A DNA stretch of 64,000 bases, taken from positions 5,645 through 69,644 of the forward strand of contig CAYSMF010000011.1 in NCBI GenBank assembly GCA_964432155.1. The letters are read 5' to 3'. A program made the position numbers and the translations under genes. The DNA comes from UBA10438 sp964432155 (GTDB lineage: Bacteria; Bacteroidota; Ignavibacteria; Kapaibacteriales; Kapaibacteriaceae). Positions within the stretch are counted from its first letter, which is position 1, and each line of letters starts with the position of its first letter. This document shows positions 26,772 to 35,323 of the stretch, one piece after another. Under the pieces are notes generated by a model. It searched no databases and was not told the DNA's origin. It was given only the letters and a program-made list of their open reading frames with translations.

Positions 26772-26808
26772 GCACAGGGCCGGTGTCGTCACGACATCGG
26801 TCCTGTGC
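26772..26808 (+). terminator. Hairpin after the PhoX-like gene
   Basis: A 17-bp stem with two wobble positions and a 3-nt loop (GCACAGGGCCGGTGTCG, loop TCA, then its near-complement) begins 20 bases after the stop codon. It is not followed by a clear T tract, so termination would be through stem stability or another factor. Confidence 0.6.
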
Positions 26809-26841
26809 TGCATTCATGTAATGATGAATCTGTGAGGCAAC

Positions 26842-28782
26842 ATGCGTCGAGCTACACTTCTGGTACTAGCGAGCACGGTAACGTCGTTGCTCCTCATTGG
26901 AGCTCTTTCGCGAGACATGCATCGAGAACGTCGCGACACGCAACGCGCGATACTTGAAGATGTTAGTCGTGATGCCGTAGATGCTGCGATATCGTTCTCA
27001 TCCGCGGCACATCGAACGAAGGCCGGAGATAGTGCTGCGGCTTTGCATGCATCATTCGAGACACTGCGTCGTGCATACAAGGCTCTTGAGCCTCTGATCG
27101 AATATCTCGATCCAGGTACAGTAACAGCGCACATTAACGGTGCGCCGTTACCGAAGTTGGATCCCAAGTCGACTTTCATTGAGATCCTCGAACCCGAGGG
27201 TCTACAGGTCATCGATGAGGTGTTGTACGAAGATGCCCTGTTTTCAGATGAGCAGATAGCTCTCGTGTGTGATCGTTCAGATCGCATCGTTACATCGCTG
27301 CGCTATGCATCGGGATTGCTCCGCACAGCCCCTTGGTCAGATCGCATGATCTTAGAGTGCATTCGGACAGGAGTACTTCGCATCACGGGAATGGGAATCA
27401 CCGGCTTTGATCGACCGTCGTCGGAACCATCGTTATCAGACAATATCCCTGCGCTTGCGACAATCCGATCGCTGCTTACCACATATTCTCCATGGTGTTC
27501 TTCTGTCTCGAGTACGACATGTCTTGACCGAGCACTCACATCGATTGCGATCGCCGAGGAGTACATGTTGTTGCCATTCGACGAGTGTGATCGTGCAGAA
27601 TTGATCCGAACAGCTCTTGATCCACTGTATGCTAGCGTCGTAGAGATCCAATCAACGCTTCAAGTAGAGTTCGCCGACGAAGTTGGAAGCGGGCTTATCG
27701 TCGTTAACCCACGTGGTAAGAGCATGTTTTCTGACGACACCTTCAATCCGTATGCAACTACGGGTATGACGGCGGCCTCGCATACATCTGACATGGTAGA
27801 ACTTGGACGATTGTTGTTTTTTGATCCAGTGCTTTCGTCGACCGGCGCGCGCGCGTGTGCGTCATGTCATCAACCCGAGCTCGCATTCACGGATGGACGC
27901 AAGACGAGCCTTGCTCTTGGCAAGACCAGATCCATTCAGCGGAATGCTCCAACGCTGATTAACAGCGTATATGCGCGACGATTTTTCTATGATCTCCGTG
28001 CACTGCGACTCAACGATGTGATATCGCACGTAGTGACTCACGAGGATGAATTCGGCTCGTCGTTGCTTGACATGGTCGGACGTCTGCGCGATTCGGATGA
28101 GTACGTCCAGCGTTTTGAGCGCGCGTTTAATGTCAAGGGGCCAGAAGCAATCGACGCAACGAATGTCGGACTCGCAATAGGTGCATACGTCACAACATTA
28201 CGTTCGTTCAATTCCCGCATCGACCGATACCTCCGAGGTGAAGCTGTCCAGATCTCGGCAAGTGAACGTCGTGGTATGAACCTCTTCATGGGTAAGGCTG
28301 TATGTGCGACATGTCACTTCCCACCAACGTTTGCGGGCTACGTACCGCCAGCGTTTGTCGAGAGTGAATCAGAAATTCTCGGTGTTCCCAAGCGCGTTGA
28401 TACTGCTAACGCAATTCCAGATAGCGATGTAGGTCGTGCTGCCGGCATTCGACGCGAACACTCAGAGATCTATCGTCATTCGTTCAAAACACCGACGGTG
28501 CGAAATGTGGAGCTGACGGCGCCATACTTCCATAACGGTGCATATCAGAGCCTCGAGCAAGTGGTCGACTTCTACACACGAGGCGGTGGCAAGGGAATAG
28601 GATGGGATGTTCCGTATCAGACCCTACCATTCGATAACCTCGACCTAACAGCGGACGACAGACGCGACATCATTGCATTCATGCGAGCACTCACCGACAC
28701 GACGGGTCTAACAAAGCGTCCGACTCGCTTGCCGAAGATGCGGTCGTCAACAGCACGCCGTCCGATAGGTGGTGATTACTGA
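26842..28782 (+). CDS. Dihaem cytochrome c peroxidase with imelysin-like N-terminal region
   Basis: The 646-residue protein has an N-terminal membrane segment or signal peptide, then a helical region (residues 35-300) with HINGAPLPKLDP and EILEPEGLQVIDEVL, resembling the imelysin-like half of the Bacteroidota fusion proteins. The second half is a dihaem peroxidase of the CcpA/MauG type: haem sites CASCH at 339-343 and CATCH at 488-492, with TDGRKTSLALGKTRSIQRNAPT, LFMGKAV and FKTPTVRNVELTAPYFHNG. Such enzymes reduce hydrogen peroxide with electrons from small cytochromes in the periplasm; the imelysin part suggests a link to iron handling. The start has TGAGG upstream. Its 3' end overlaps the convergent gene by 7 bp. 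Confidence 0.87.
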   Translation: MRRATLLVLASTVTSLLLIGALSRDMHRERRDTQRAILEDVSRDAVDAAISFSSAAHRTKAGDSAAALHASFETLRRAYKALEPLIEYLDPGTVTAHINGAPLPKLDPKSTFIEILEPEGLQVIDEVLYEDALFSDEQIALVCDRSDRIVTSLRYASGLLRTAPWSDRMILECIRTGVLRITGMGITGFDRPSSEPSLSDNIPALATIRSLLTTYSPWCSSVSSTTCLDRALTSIAIAEEYMLLPFDECDRAELIRTALDPLYASVVEIQSTLQVEFADEVGSGLIVVNPRGKSMFSDDTFNPYATTGMTAASHTSDMVELGRLLFFDPVLSSTGARACASCHQPELAFTDGRKTSLALGKTRSIQRNAPTLINSVYARRFFYDLRALRLNDVISHVVTHEDEFGSSLLDMVGRLRDSDEYVQRFERAFNVKGPEAIDATNVGLAIGAYVTTLRSFNSRIDRYLRGEAVQISASERRGMNLFMGKAVCATCHFPPTFAGYVPPAFVESESEILGVPKRVDTANAIPDSDVGRAAGIRREHSEIYRHSFKTPTVRNVELTAPYFHNGAYQSLEQVVDFYTRGGGKGIGWDVPYQTLPFDNLDLTADDRRDIIAFMRALTDTTGLTKRPTRLPKMRSSTARRPIGGDY

Positions 28783-29204
28783 CCTGTTGATACGATCCCA
28801 TCGACGTCTGCCTTGACGTATGAAGATGTGCCGAAGGCAAGTACAGGTACCATGATCGGACTAAACACGCCGAGAATAATGCCGTAGAATGTGCCCTTCC
28901 CGAACCGGTGTGCGAGATCGATCATCACGTGAAGACCGATACCCAGCTCAACAAGCAACGCGATGAGAGGCACGAAGCTGCGTGCTTGCTGCGACAGCAC
29001 AACGATCGTATGCGAGCCGAGCAGCAGGATAATCCACCACCGCGGACGCTGAACAATGCGCAGCAGCGTTACGATGTTCAAGAGTGGTACGTAAGCATGC
29101 CATGCTGGGGCCCCAGCTCGTGAGAACAGTCGCCCGTAACAGTACCCGTAGAAGAGATACAGGATAGCGAGTATCGCTAGTTGTACTGGGAACGGCATGT
29201 TCAT
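28776..29204 (-). CDS. DUF5684-like small integral membrane protein
   Basis: A 142-residue protein with four or so membrane segments. The pattern FSRAGAPAWHAYVPLLNIVTLL, RPRWWIILLL and AHRFGKGTFYG...FGTSSYV matches the DUF5684 type of membrane protein, often seen near signal-peptidase or transport genes; its role is unknown. Its ATG overlaps the stop of the upstream gene as ATGA, so the two are likely co-translated. Confidence 0.72.
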   Translation of the reverse strand: MNMPFPVQLAILAILYLFYGYCYGRLFSRAGAPAWHAYVPLLNIVTLLRIVQRPRWWIILLLGSHTIVVLSQQARSFVPLIALLVELGIGLHVMIDLAHRFGKGTFYGIILGVFSPIMVPVLAFGTSSYVKADVDGIVSTGQ

Positions 29205-29665
29205 AGTACGATGTTCAGACCCACCTGCACATTCGGCATCACGCCGATGTCGCCGTAGTCGTCACGGAACCCGAGACCAGCCTCTGCGTTGAAGTAAAAG
29301 GTATTCGAGCCGAAGAGCGGTGTGTTCACGCCGATTTCTGGTCCGACGACGCCACCGCCAAAACTCCACGAATCGCCGCTATCGAAGATTGAGAACCCGA
29401 TGAGCGTGATGTAGTGATACCGGAGACCAACGTAGAATGGTCCTCCACCGATCGCGTACCCGGCACCGAGGGAGTAGATAGCTCCGAACGACAGCTGGGC
29501 GGTCGCATCAACGACGAATGTGCGATTGGATTGATCACCCCCAAGAAACGCAATGCGCGGTCCGATGATACCCGGGAATCCACCCTGAAGACCAATGGCG
29601 ATGTCGTCGGCGCGTGAAGCGGTAACGGCGAGTAGCGAAACAATGAGTAGAATTAGACGCTTCAT
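29201..29665 (-). CDS. Small exported beta-barrel-like protein
   Basis: A 154-residue protein with a signal peptide (cleavage near TASRAD, residue 19) followed by Gly-rich alternating strands (GLQGGFPGIIGPRIAF, GAGYAIGGGPFYVGLRYHY, GGGVVGPEIGVNTPLF), ending GLNIVL. This suggests a small eight-strand outer-membrane barrel, but no family could be named. It is the first gene of a two-gene unit with the DUF5684-like membrane protein, and is divergent from the multicopper oxidase. Confidence 0.6.
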   Translation of the reverse strand: MKRLILLIVSLLAVTASRADDIAIGLQGGFPGIIGPRIAFLGGDQSNRTFVVDATAQLSFGAIYSLGAGYAIGGGPFYVGLRYHYITLIGFSIFDSGDSWSFGGGVVGPEIGVNTPLFGSNTFYFNAEAGLGFRDDYGDIGVMPNVQVGLNIVL

Positions 29666-29776
29666 GTGTAATCCCCCGGATGCTGGATGTTGTACTAATT
29701 GGACGATCGAATATAGCCATACGTAGGTAGTCTGAGTACGGTCGTATCTTGCGTCTCCTCAACACGGAGAACGTCT

Positions 29777-31591
29777 ATGCGCATCGTTACACGCGTCATC
29801 GCATTTGCTGCGTGCATCGCAGCACTTTCAACAAGTTTCAATGCTTACGGACAGGAGATTCCGCAGCCGCGCAGTATCCGCGCGACGAATGGCGTCCTGG
29901 TCGATACCTTGAATCTCGTGATGACAACCTTGGACATTCAGGGTCGAAAGGTTGAGGCTCGGACGTATAATGGCAAGACACCGGGTGACGTGTGGCGTGT
30001 AAAGCCGGGTGAGACGATGAAGATCCACCTCAACAATCAATTGCCACCCAACCCTGACCAGGATCTGCCTGACCAGGGCAATTATCCGCAACGAGCGAAT
30101 ACCACCAACCTGCACGTGCACGGACTGAATGTTTCTCCGAAAGACAATGGCGACAATGTTCTTCTGTCGATCCTACCTGGTGAGAAGTTCGATTTCGAGT
30201 TCGCACTGCCTGACAATCACGCTGCAGGTACGTATTGGTATCATCCTCACCATCACACGTCAACGTACTCACAGGTGGTAAACGGTCTCGCTGGCTCAAT
30301 CGTTGTTGAAGATCCAACAGATCCCAGCATCACGGATCCAGCATTGCTTGCAATGGAAGACCGCGTGTTCCTGTTTTCGTCCTTCACAGTCGACACAGCA
30401 ACAAACACGATTCCATATCCGCGTCGCTTGACATCAAAGACAGCTACAGTCCCACTTGTCGGCGTTGATAGTCCTGTGTTCGTGAATGGTGTTCTCGGTG
30501 GAACGATCTCTATGCGTCCGGGAGAGATTCAGCGCTGGCGATTGATTAACGCAACGTACGAGCTCACAATGCGCTTGCATTGGAAGAAGATTGTCGGTAA
30601 CGACACAGTCGATGTTGAGCATCTCAACATCGCACGGGATGGCCTGTATTTTGCCCAAGCCGCAACTGCATCATGGGTTCCATTTACATCGGGATCGCGC
30701 GCAGATATGCTTGTGTCTGCACCGACAGATGATGCCACGTACATCGTGATCATGAAGACGCTCGATCGCAACATGAAGGAGATCGAGAGTCGTGTGATGG
30801 CAACGATCGTTCGCACTGGCGAACCAATCGTACCTGCAATGAAGATGCCGGAGAAGCTTCCAATTGCGATCAAGCAGGGCTCGATCCGCACAGAAGAAAT
30901 CACAGGTACACGTGAAGTAGTATTCCGCATCGGCGACTTCGGTCCTGTCGCAACAGACTCCACGGCGATCAGCCGCATCTTCACCATCGACAATACACCG
31001 TTCAATCACGACGTTGTCAACATCACTGTTAAAGCAGGTGATGTTGAAGAGTGGACGATTCGTAACGAGAGCGATGGATGGCACCCATTCCACATTCACG
31101 TGAACGAATTCCAAGTAGTTGCCATCAACGGCAAGTACATGGAGCAACCGGTATGGCACGACGTGTTGTTGTTGCAACCGCGAACAACTTACACGATCCG
31201 TCATCGCTTTGACGAGTTCGATGGCAAGACAGTCCTCCACTGCCACTTCCTCCCGCACGAAGATTGGGGCATGATGAACATCATTGAAATTCTGCCTCGT
31301 ACATCATCAGTTGATGAAGAGCCGTGGAAGAATCCGATGGCATTCCCTAATCCTGTCGCTGGACGTCTGCAGCACCTTACGGTCCGTTTGCCAGAGTTTC
31401 TCAACGATCAACCGGTTACTGTCAGCCTCCACGACGTCCGTGGAGAAGAGCTGCAGACAATCACGACAACGGCCGCGGCAACACCGACAGTACGATTCAA
31501 TGTTGATGCGTACACGGCTGGCTCGTACTTCGTCCGCATTAACGATGGACGTCGCTACAAGGTAAGCGAGATGGTGGTGCTCGTTCGATGA
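29777..31591 (+). CDS. Multicopper oxidase with T9SS sorting domain
   Basis: The 604-residue protein has a signal peptide (cleavage after NAYGQ) and three cupredoxin domains. All four copper motifs are present: HVHG (H113, H115), WYHPHHH (H156, H158), HPFHIH (H436, H439, H441) and HCHFLPHEDWGMM (H488, C489, H490, H494, with a downstream Met as type 1 axial ligand). The family oxidises phenols or metal ions such as Cu(I), Fe(II) or Mn(II) while reducing oxygen to water. The last 80 residues are a T9SS-type domain (FPNPVAGRLQHL, LHDVRGEEL, ending VVLVR). GGAGA precedes the ATG. The next gene overlaps by 4 bp (ATGA). Whether it acts on copper, manganese or phenols cannot be told. Confidence 0.92.
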   Translation: MRIVTRVIAFAACIAALSTSFNAYGQEIPQPRSIRATNGVLVDTLNLVMTTLDIQGRKVEARTYNGKTPGDVWRVKPGETMKIHLNNQLPPNPDQDLPDQGNYPQRANTTNLHVHGLNVSPKDNGDNVLLSILPGEKFDFEFALPDNHAAGTYWYHPHHHTSTYSQVVNGLAGSIVVEDPTDPSITDPALLAMEDRVFLFSSFTVDTATNTIPYPRRLTSKTATVPLVGVDSPVFVNGVLGGTISMRPGEIQRWRLINATYELTMRLHWKKIVGNDTVDVEHLNIARDGLYFAQAATASWVPFTSGSRADMLVSAPTDDATYIVIMKTLDRNMKEIESRVMATIVRTGEPIVPAMKMPEKLPIAIKQGSIRTEEITGTREVVFRIGDFGPVATDSTAISRIFTIDNTPFNHDVVNITVKAGDVEEWTIRNESDGWHPFHIHVNEFQVVAINGKYMEQPVWHDVLLLQPRTTYTIRHRFDEFDGKTVLHCHFLPHEDWGMMNIIEILPRTSSVDEEPWKNPMAFPNPVAGRLQHLTVRLPEFLNDQPVTVSLHDVRGEELQTITTTAAATPTVRFNVDAYTAGSYFVRINDGRRYKVSEMVVLVR

Positions 31592-32112
31592 AGATGTTCC
31601 TCGCATTCGCATGTGCACTCATTGCACTGTGTAGTGAGGTGTATGCTCAGCATCGCGTGGTGCAGAAGCTACCAGCTGTTGTTTTGTCAGGGGGCGTCAC
31701 AGTCGATCTGCTCGCAGCTTCAGATGCAGCACCGATTATCGTGGTGCGACATCTCGGTGCGACATGCTCGCATTGCGTCGAGCAGGTACGCGCGCTCATA
31801 CGATATCACGATGTGTCAGGCCCCCTTCCTGCGAAGGTCTACGCCATCTCATCCGATGACGTCCCGACGTGCGACTCAATGACCAGAACGCTTCGCTTCG
31901 ACACGACGGCGATTGCCCTGTGCTCGGATGCTGACGATGCGTGTGCGAATGCCCTCGGCTGCGTGATCTCGGAACGAGATGGAACAATCACCGACCTTCA
32001 TCTCGTCATGATCCTCCACCGACGACGTGTGCTCTTTGAGCACTATTCGATTACGCCGTTGATGAGCTTTGGTGATGTGATGCGTATCGCTGCTGATGCG
32101 ATGAAGCGCTAG
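31588..32112 (+). CDS. Exported thioredoxin-fold protein with CSHC motif
   Basis: A 174-residue protein with a signal peptide (cleavage near EVYAQ, residue 21) and an AhpC/TSA- or thioredoxin-like pattern: VVRHLGATCSHCVEQV with Cys60 and Cys63 as a CxxC pair, then KVYAISSDDVPTCDSM and an LCSDADDAC segment. Its start codon overlaps the multicopper oxidase stop (ATGA), so it is translated from the same message. A role in delivering copper or keeping cysteines reduced during oxidase maturation is attractive by context, but the motif is CxxC rather than the CxxxC of Sco proteins. Function unproven. Confidence 0.68.
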   Translation: MKMFLAFACALIALCSEVYAQHRVVQKLPAVVLSGGVTVDLLAASDAAPIIVVRHLGATCSHCVEQVRALIRYHDVSGPLPAKVYAISSDDVPTCDSMTRTLRFDTTAIALCSDADDACANALGCVISERDGTITDLHLVMILHRRRVLFEHYSITPLMSFGDVMRIAADAMKR

Positions 32113-32120
32113 TGCTAACC

Positions 32121-33080
32121 TTACAGCTGCGCTATCCACAGATAGACTGGCATGCCGATGGTGATGTTGAACGGAAACGTCACACCGAGTGCCATCGGAA
32201 TGTACAGTCCGGGGTCTGCTTTAGGTGCAGCCAGACGCATTGCAGCCGGAACGGCGATATACGAAGCGCTTGCCGCAAGCACAGCAAACATGAAGCGATT
32301 TGCAGGATCGCTGATGAAGCCGTGACTTAGGAATGCAACGGCAGTGCCGTTGACGAGAGGCATCAAGATGCCCCCTAGCACAGCAAGCCAGCCGTAGCGA
32401 CGGAATGCTCCGATCTTGGTGCCTGTAATCATGCCCATCTCAAGCAGGAAGATCGCGAGGAAGCCTTTGAAGATGTCCGTTGTAAAGGGCTTGATGCCCA
32501 TGGCGGCCTTCTCGTCGGAGATCATGCCAACGATGAGACTGCCCGTGATCATGAGCACGCTACCGTTGGTGAACGAGTGGTGCAGAACGTCGCGCATTGA
32601 TAGAGAAGTACCGTTCTGCTTGTCGTAAATCGACATCAACATCACGCCGACGATGATTGCTGGCGCTTCCATGAGTGCCATCACTGCCACCATGTGTCCA
32701 CCAAAGACCATGCCCTGTGCTTCGAGTACAGTAGAGGCTGTAACAAAGGTCACAGCACTCACCGAGCCATACGCCGCCGCAACAGCTCCAGCATCTGATA
32801 CCGACAAGCGACGCTTGAGAATGAAGAACGTATAGAGCGGAATCACCGAGGCTACAACGAGGCCTGCGACGCATGACCAAATGATCTCCTGCGTCAGTGG
32901 ACTGTGAATCAGCTCTTGTCCACCCTTAAAACCAATCGAAAACAGAAGGTAGAGACTGATAAACTTTGCCGAGCTGGCAGGGATCTCGAGATCGCTCTTG
33001 ACGCGGACAGCAAGAATCCCCAGCAGAAAGAACAGCAGCGTGGGGTTGGTCAGGTTCGAGATCAGAAGTTGCAAGTCCAT
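32121..33080 (-). CDS. SbtA-like sodium-dependent bicarbonate transporter
   Basis: The 319-residue protein has about ten membrane segments and resembles the SbtA family (PF05982 type): NPTLLFFLLGILAVRVKSDLEIP at the start, GFKGGQEL, YGSVSAVTFVTA, GGHMVAVMALMEAPAI and PFNITIGMPVYLWIA at the end. Cyanobacterial SbtA takes up bicarbonate with sodium; non-photosynthetic homologues are common and less studied. The start was set at MDLQLLISN because the upstream extension is translated through the inverted repeat pair. It is divergent from a GNAT gene across a gap filled by that pair. An exported carbonic anhydrase is 6 kb away. Confidence 0.85.
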   Translation of the reverse strand: MDLQLLISNLTNPTLLFFLLGILAVRVKSDLEIPASSAKFISLYLLFSIGFKGGQELIHSPLTQEIIWSCVAGLVVASVIPLYTFFILKRRLSVSDAGAVAAAYGSVSAVTFVTASTVLEAQGMVFGGHMVAVMALMEAPAIIVGVMLMSIYDKQNGTSLSMRDVLHHSFTNGSVLMITGSLIVGMISDEKAAMGIKPFTTDIFKGFLAIFLLEMGMITGTKIGAFRRYGWLAVLGGILMPLVNGTAVAFLSHGFISDPANRFMFAVLAASASYIAVPAAMRLAAPKADPGLYIPMALGVTFPFNITIGMPVYLWIAQL

Positions 33081-33110
33081 AGGCGCACAAAGATACCCAG
33101 GTCCCCCTTT

Positions 33111-33141
33111 GAATGCCGGGAAAGTATAGTACCCGGCATTC
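33111..33141 (+). repeat. Family-1 REP palindrome, copy A
   Basis: A 10-bp perfect stem (GAATGCCGGG / CCCGGCATTC) around the asymmetric loop AAAGTATAGTA. The 23-base core is identical, inverted, to copy B 32 bp away. Confidence 0.9.
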
Positions 33142-33169
33142 AGTTGTAAGTCCTTTACCTTCGGTATCT

Positions 33170-33192
33170 GCCGGGTACTATACTTTCCCGGC
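33170..33192 (-). repeat. Family-1 REP palindrome, copy B (inverted)
   Basis: Core GCCGGG, loop TACTATACTTT, CCCGGC. It is the exact reverse complement of the copy A core and identical to copy D beside the transposase gene. Confidence 0.9.
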
Positions 33193-33225
33193 ATGTACCG
33201 AATGATCACTTCGTAGTTTTCGGGC

Positions 33226-33768
33226 ATGGAGAACGAGATACTTCCCGGATATACACTGCATCCGGCAACCGAAGAAGAGTTCATGACGCTCTACAAAGAG
33301 CGAGAGTCACGGTACTTCGCCGGATTCGAGCAAACAGACCTCGTCGGTGAGGTATCGGATCACGACCGTGAGCAATTCGCCATACGACACAAAGCATTTA
33401 CAGGCGGCGAGCGGTTTCAGTGGTTCATTCAACACAAGGGTGATATCATTGGGTGGACGCTTGCTCAGCAGGACGATCCGATCACACTGCTAATGCGTAA
33501 TACTGCGGTCGACCCTGCGCATCGCCGTGTAGGGGTCTATACCGCCTTGTTGGCTTTCGTTGTCGCTTTCGCCCGTGAACATGGTTACCAGCGTATTACG
33601 TCAACGCATTCCGCAACGAATAATGCGATTCTGATTCCGAAGCTGAAAGCAGACTTTGTGATCAGCGGGTTGCATGTTGACGAGAGGTTCGGTGTGATGG
33701 TGCATCTCACGCACTTCCTCTACCCGCATCGTAGGAGCGTCGTCGAACGCCGTGTTCGCGGTATCTAG
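33226..33768 (+). CDS. GNAT family N-acetyltransferase
   Basis: A 180-residue protein with a GCN5-type fold: TALLAFVVAFAREHG follows a beta strand ending AVDPAHRRVGVYTAL, the acetyl-CoA pyrophosphate loop (RxxGxx). The substrate is unknown; small molecules, antibiotics or protein N-termini are possible. The frame is preceded by a family-1 repeat pair and followed by the tyrosinase gene after 53 bp. Confidence 0.8.
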   Translation: MENEILPGYTLHPATEEEFMTLYKERESRYFAGFEQTDLVGEVSDHDREQFAIRHKAFTGGERFQWFIQHKGDIIGWTLAQQDDPITLLMRNTAVDPAHRRVGVYTALLAFVVAFAREHGYQRITSTHSATNNAILIPKLKADFVISGLHVDERFGVMVHLTHFLYPHRRSVVERRVRGI

Positions 33769-33821
33769 CGCAGTTGTTGTTGTAAATTGAATTGTTTCTT
33801 CCGACCACGACAGGGGTTTCT

Positions 33822-34937
33822 ATGCGCCATCTCTACCGAATTCTTGCGGCAAGTTTGCTTGCACTTACATTCATTGCATGCTCAACAACTGATCCGGTCG
33901 AGAGTGTAACGCGCATTCGCAAAAACGCGAAGAATCTCACAGCACAGGAAAAAGCAGACTTCGTCAATGCCATCCTGAAGATGAAGCAGACACCGTCGCC
34001 GTACAATGCCGAGCTGAACTACTACGACCAGTTTGTCGAATGGCACCTGCTTGCATTCTATTGCGTGCCGAACGACAACACACACGAGATGTACCCAGCG
34101 CACCAACGTCCGTCGTTCTTGCCATGGCACCGCGTGTATCTCGACATGTTCGAGAAGGCACTCAAGCAAGTTTCGGGCAAAGACATTGCTGTGCCGTACT
34201 GGGACTGGACAGATCCAAGCTCTACAGCAGCGGTGTTCTCCGACGACCTTCTCGGTGGTGATGGCGATCCAACGCAAGACTACGCCGTCACAACAGGTCC
34301 GTTTCGTAAAGGGGCTTGGAATATTCGCATCGATGATACACGCGACATTAACATCATCTTCATCGAAGAAGAGGGTGATCCGAACAATGTTCCGTACCTC
34401 GTGCGTGGCTTCGGCAAGTTCAAGGATAGCACAGTCACGTTGCCAAGTATTGCGGAGCTGAATAACACACTGAGCATTAGCAAGTACGACTCTGCCCCTT
34501 GGGACTCATCTGTTGACACCGCTGTGAGCTTCCGCAACTCGCTTGAAGGCTGGCGCCATACTGCCGGCGATACGTGCAACGAGGGTTTTATGGATGTTAA
34601 GTGGACGCCAACGAAGCGAAGCCAGATGCACAATGTTGTTCACCTATGGACTGGTGGCGTCATCAAGATGAACGGCAAGGTTATCGGTGGTAACATGACA
34701 ACGAACTCGTCGCCGAACGACCCGACGTTCTGGCTGCATCACGCAAACATCGACCGCATCTGGACGGCGTGGATGAATCGCCATGGTCGCGTCTACGAAC
34801 CCGTAACAGGCGGTCCGAAGGGATCGAACCTCAATGATGTGATGAAGCCATGGGGCATGCGCACCGATGGAAAGAACACACCAAATTCAGTACTCGACCA
34901 TTCGGTGCTCAACTACGAGTACGACGCCGTACCATAA
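33822..34937 (+). CDS. Tyrosinase (copper monooxygenase) lipoprotein
   Basis: The 371-residue protein has a lipobox (LTFIACS, lipid Cys20), so it is anchored in the envelope. The type 3 copper site is complete: CuA H75 in EWHLLAF, H94 in AHQRP and H103 in LPWHRVYLD; CuB H270 and H274 in MHNVVHLW and H306/H307 in FWLHHANIDRIW. A VPYWDWT motif follows CuA as in other tyrosinases. The family hydroxylates monophenols to catechols and oxidises them to quinones. The start was chosen at MRHLYRIL, which gives the lipoprotein signal and has AGGGG upstream. Its role here, such as melanin formation, phenol breakdown or protein crosslinking, is not determined. Confidence 0.93.
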   Translation: MRHLYRILAASLLALTFIACSTTDPVESVTRIRKNAKNLTAQEKADFVNAILKMKQTPSPYNAELNYYDQFVEWHLLAFYCVPNDNTHEMYPAHQRPSFLPWHRVYLDMFEKALKQVSGKDIAVPYWDWTDPSSTAAVFSDDLLGGDGDPTQDYAVTTGPFRKGAWNIRIDDTRDINIIFIEEEGDPNNVPYLVRGFGKFKDSTVTLPSIAELNNTLSISKYDSAPWDSSVDTAVSFRNSLEGWRHTAGDTCNEGFMDVKWTPTKRSQMHNVVHLWTGGVIKMNGKVIGGNMTTNSSPNDPTFWLHHANIDRIWTAWMNRHGRVYEPVTGGPKGSNLNDVMKPWGMRTDGKNTPNSVLDHSVLNYEYDAVP

Positions 34938-34954
34938 ATCACAGCGAGTCGAGC

Positions 34955-35320
34955 ATGGGACGTGTAGTTGGAATAGGGGGCCTCTTCATCAAGAGCTCTC
35001 AGCCTGCTGTGTTGCAAGCATGGTATCGCGATGTACTCGGTATGCCACTTGAAGAGTGGGGCGGAGCCGTTCTTCATCGGAGCGATGCAACACCAGCATA
35101 TCAGGTATGGACGGTGTTCCCGTCGGATACGACCTACTATGAACCCTCGACGAGTCCGTTCATGCTCAACCTAGCGGTTGACGACATGCAAGGGATGATC
35201 GCCCACATCCGGAGTCGTGGCGCAGACATCTGTGGTGGACCCGAGTCGAATGAGTTCGGAACATTCGCGTGGATCTTGGATCCAGATGAAAACAAGATCG
35301 AGCTCTGGCAAGCCCCCTGA
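34955..35320 (+). CDS. VOC family (glyoxalase/bleomycin-resistance-like) protein 1
   Basis: A 121-residue protein with one vicinal-oxygen-chelate fold: VVGIGGLFIKSSQPAVLQAWYRDVLGMPLEEWGG at the start (split here as the first beta-alpha-beta unit) and AWILDPDENKIELWQ at the end, where the Glu is a typical metal ligand. VOC proteins are metal-dependent lyases, dioxygenases or resistance proteins; the substrate is unknown. It follows the tyrosinase by 17 bp and may be co-transcribed. Confidence 0.82.
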   Translation: MGRVVGIGGLFIKSSQPAVLQAWYRDVLGMPLEEWGGAVLHRSDATPAYQVWTVFPSDTTYYEPSTSPFMLNLAVDDMQGMIAHIRSRGADICGGPESNEFGTFAWILDPDENKIELWQAP

Positions 35321-35323
35321 AGT

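Noticed and set aside
30671..31258. 195-residue open frame opposite the multicopper oxidase
   Set aside because: It overlaps the conserved copper-binding region of a well-supported gene and is low complexity in Cys/Arg/His.
33111..33192. CRISPR-like or rho-independent terminator reading of the palindrome pair
   Set aside because: Only two units, inverted rather than direct, without spacers of regular size or T tracts; the same palindromes occur around the RAYT gene, so REP is the better reading.
33081..33284. Longer N-terminus of the SbtA-like protein
   Set aside because: It is translated through the inverted REP pair and is unlike the family; the membrane protein begins at 33080.
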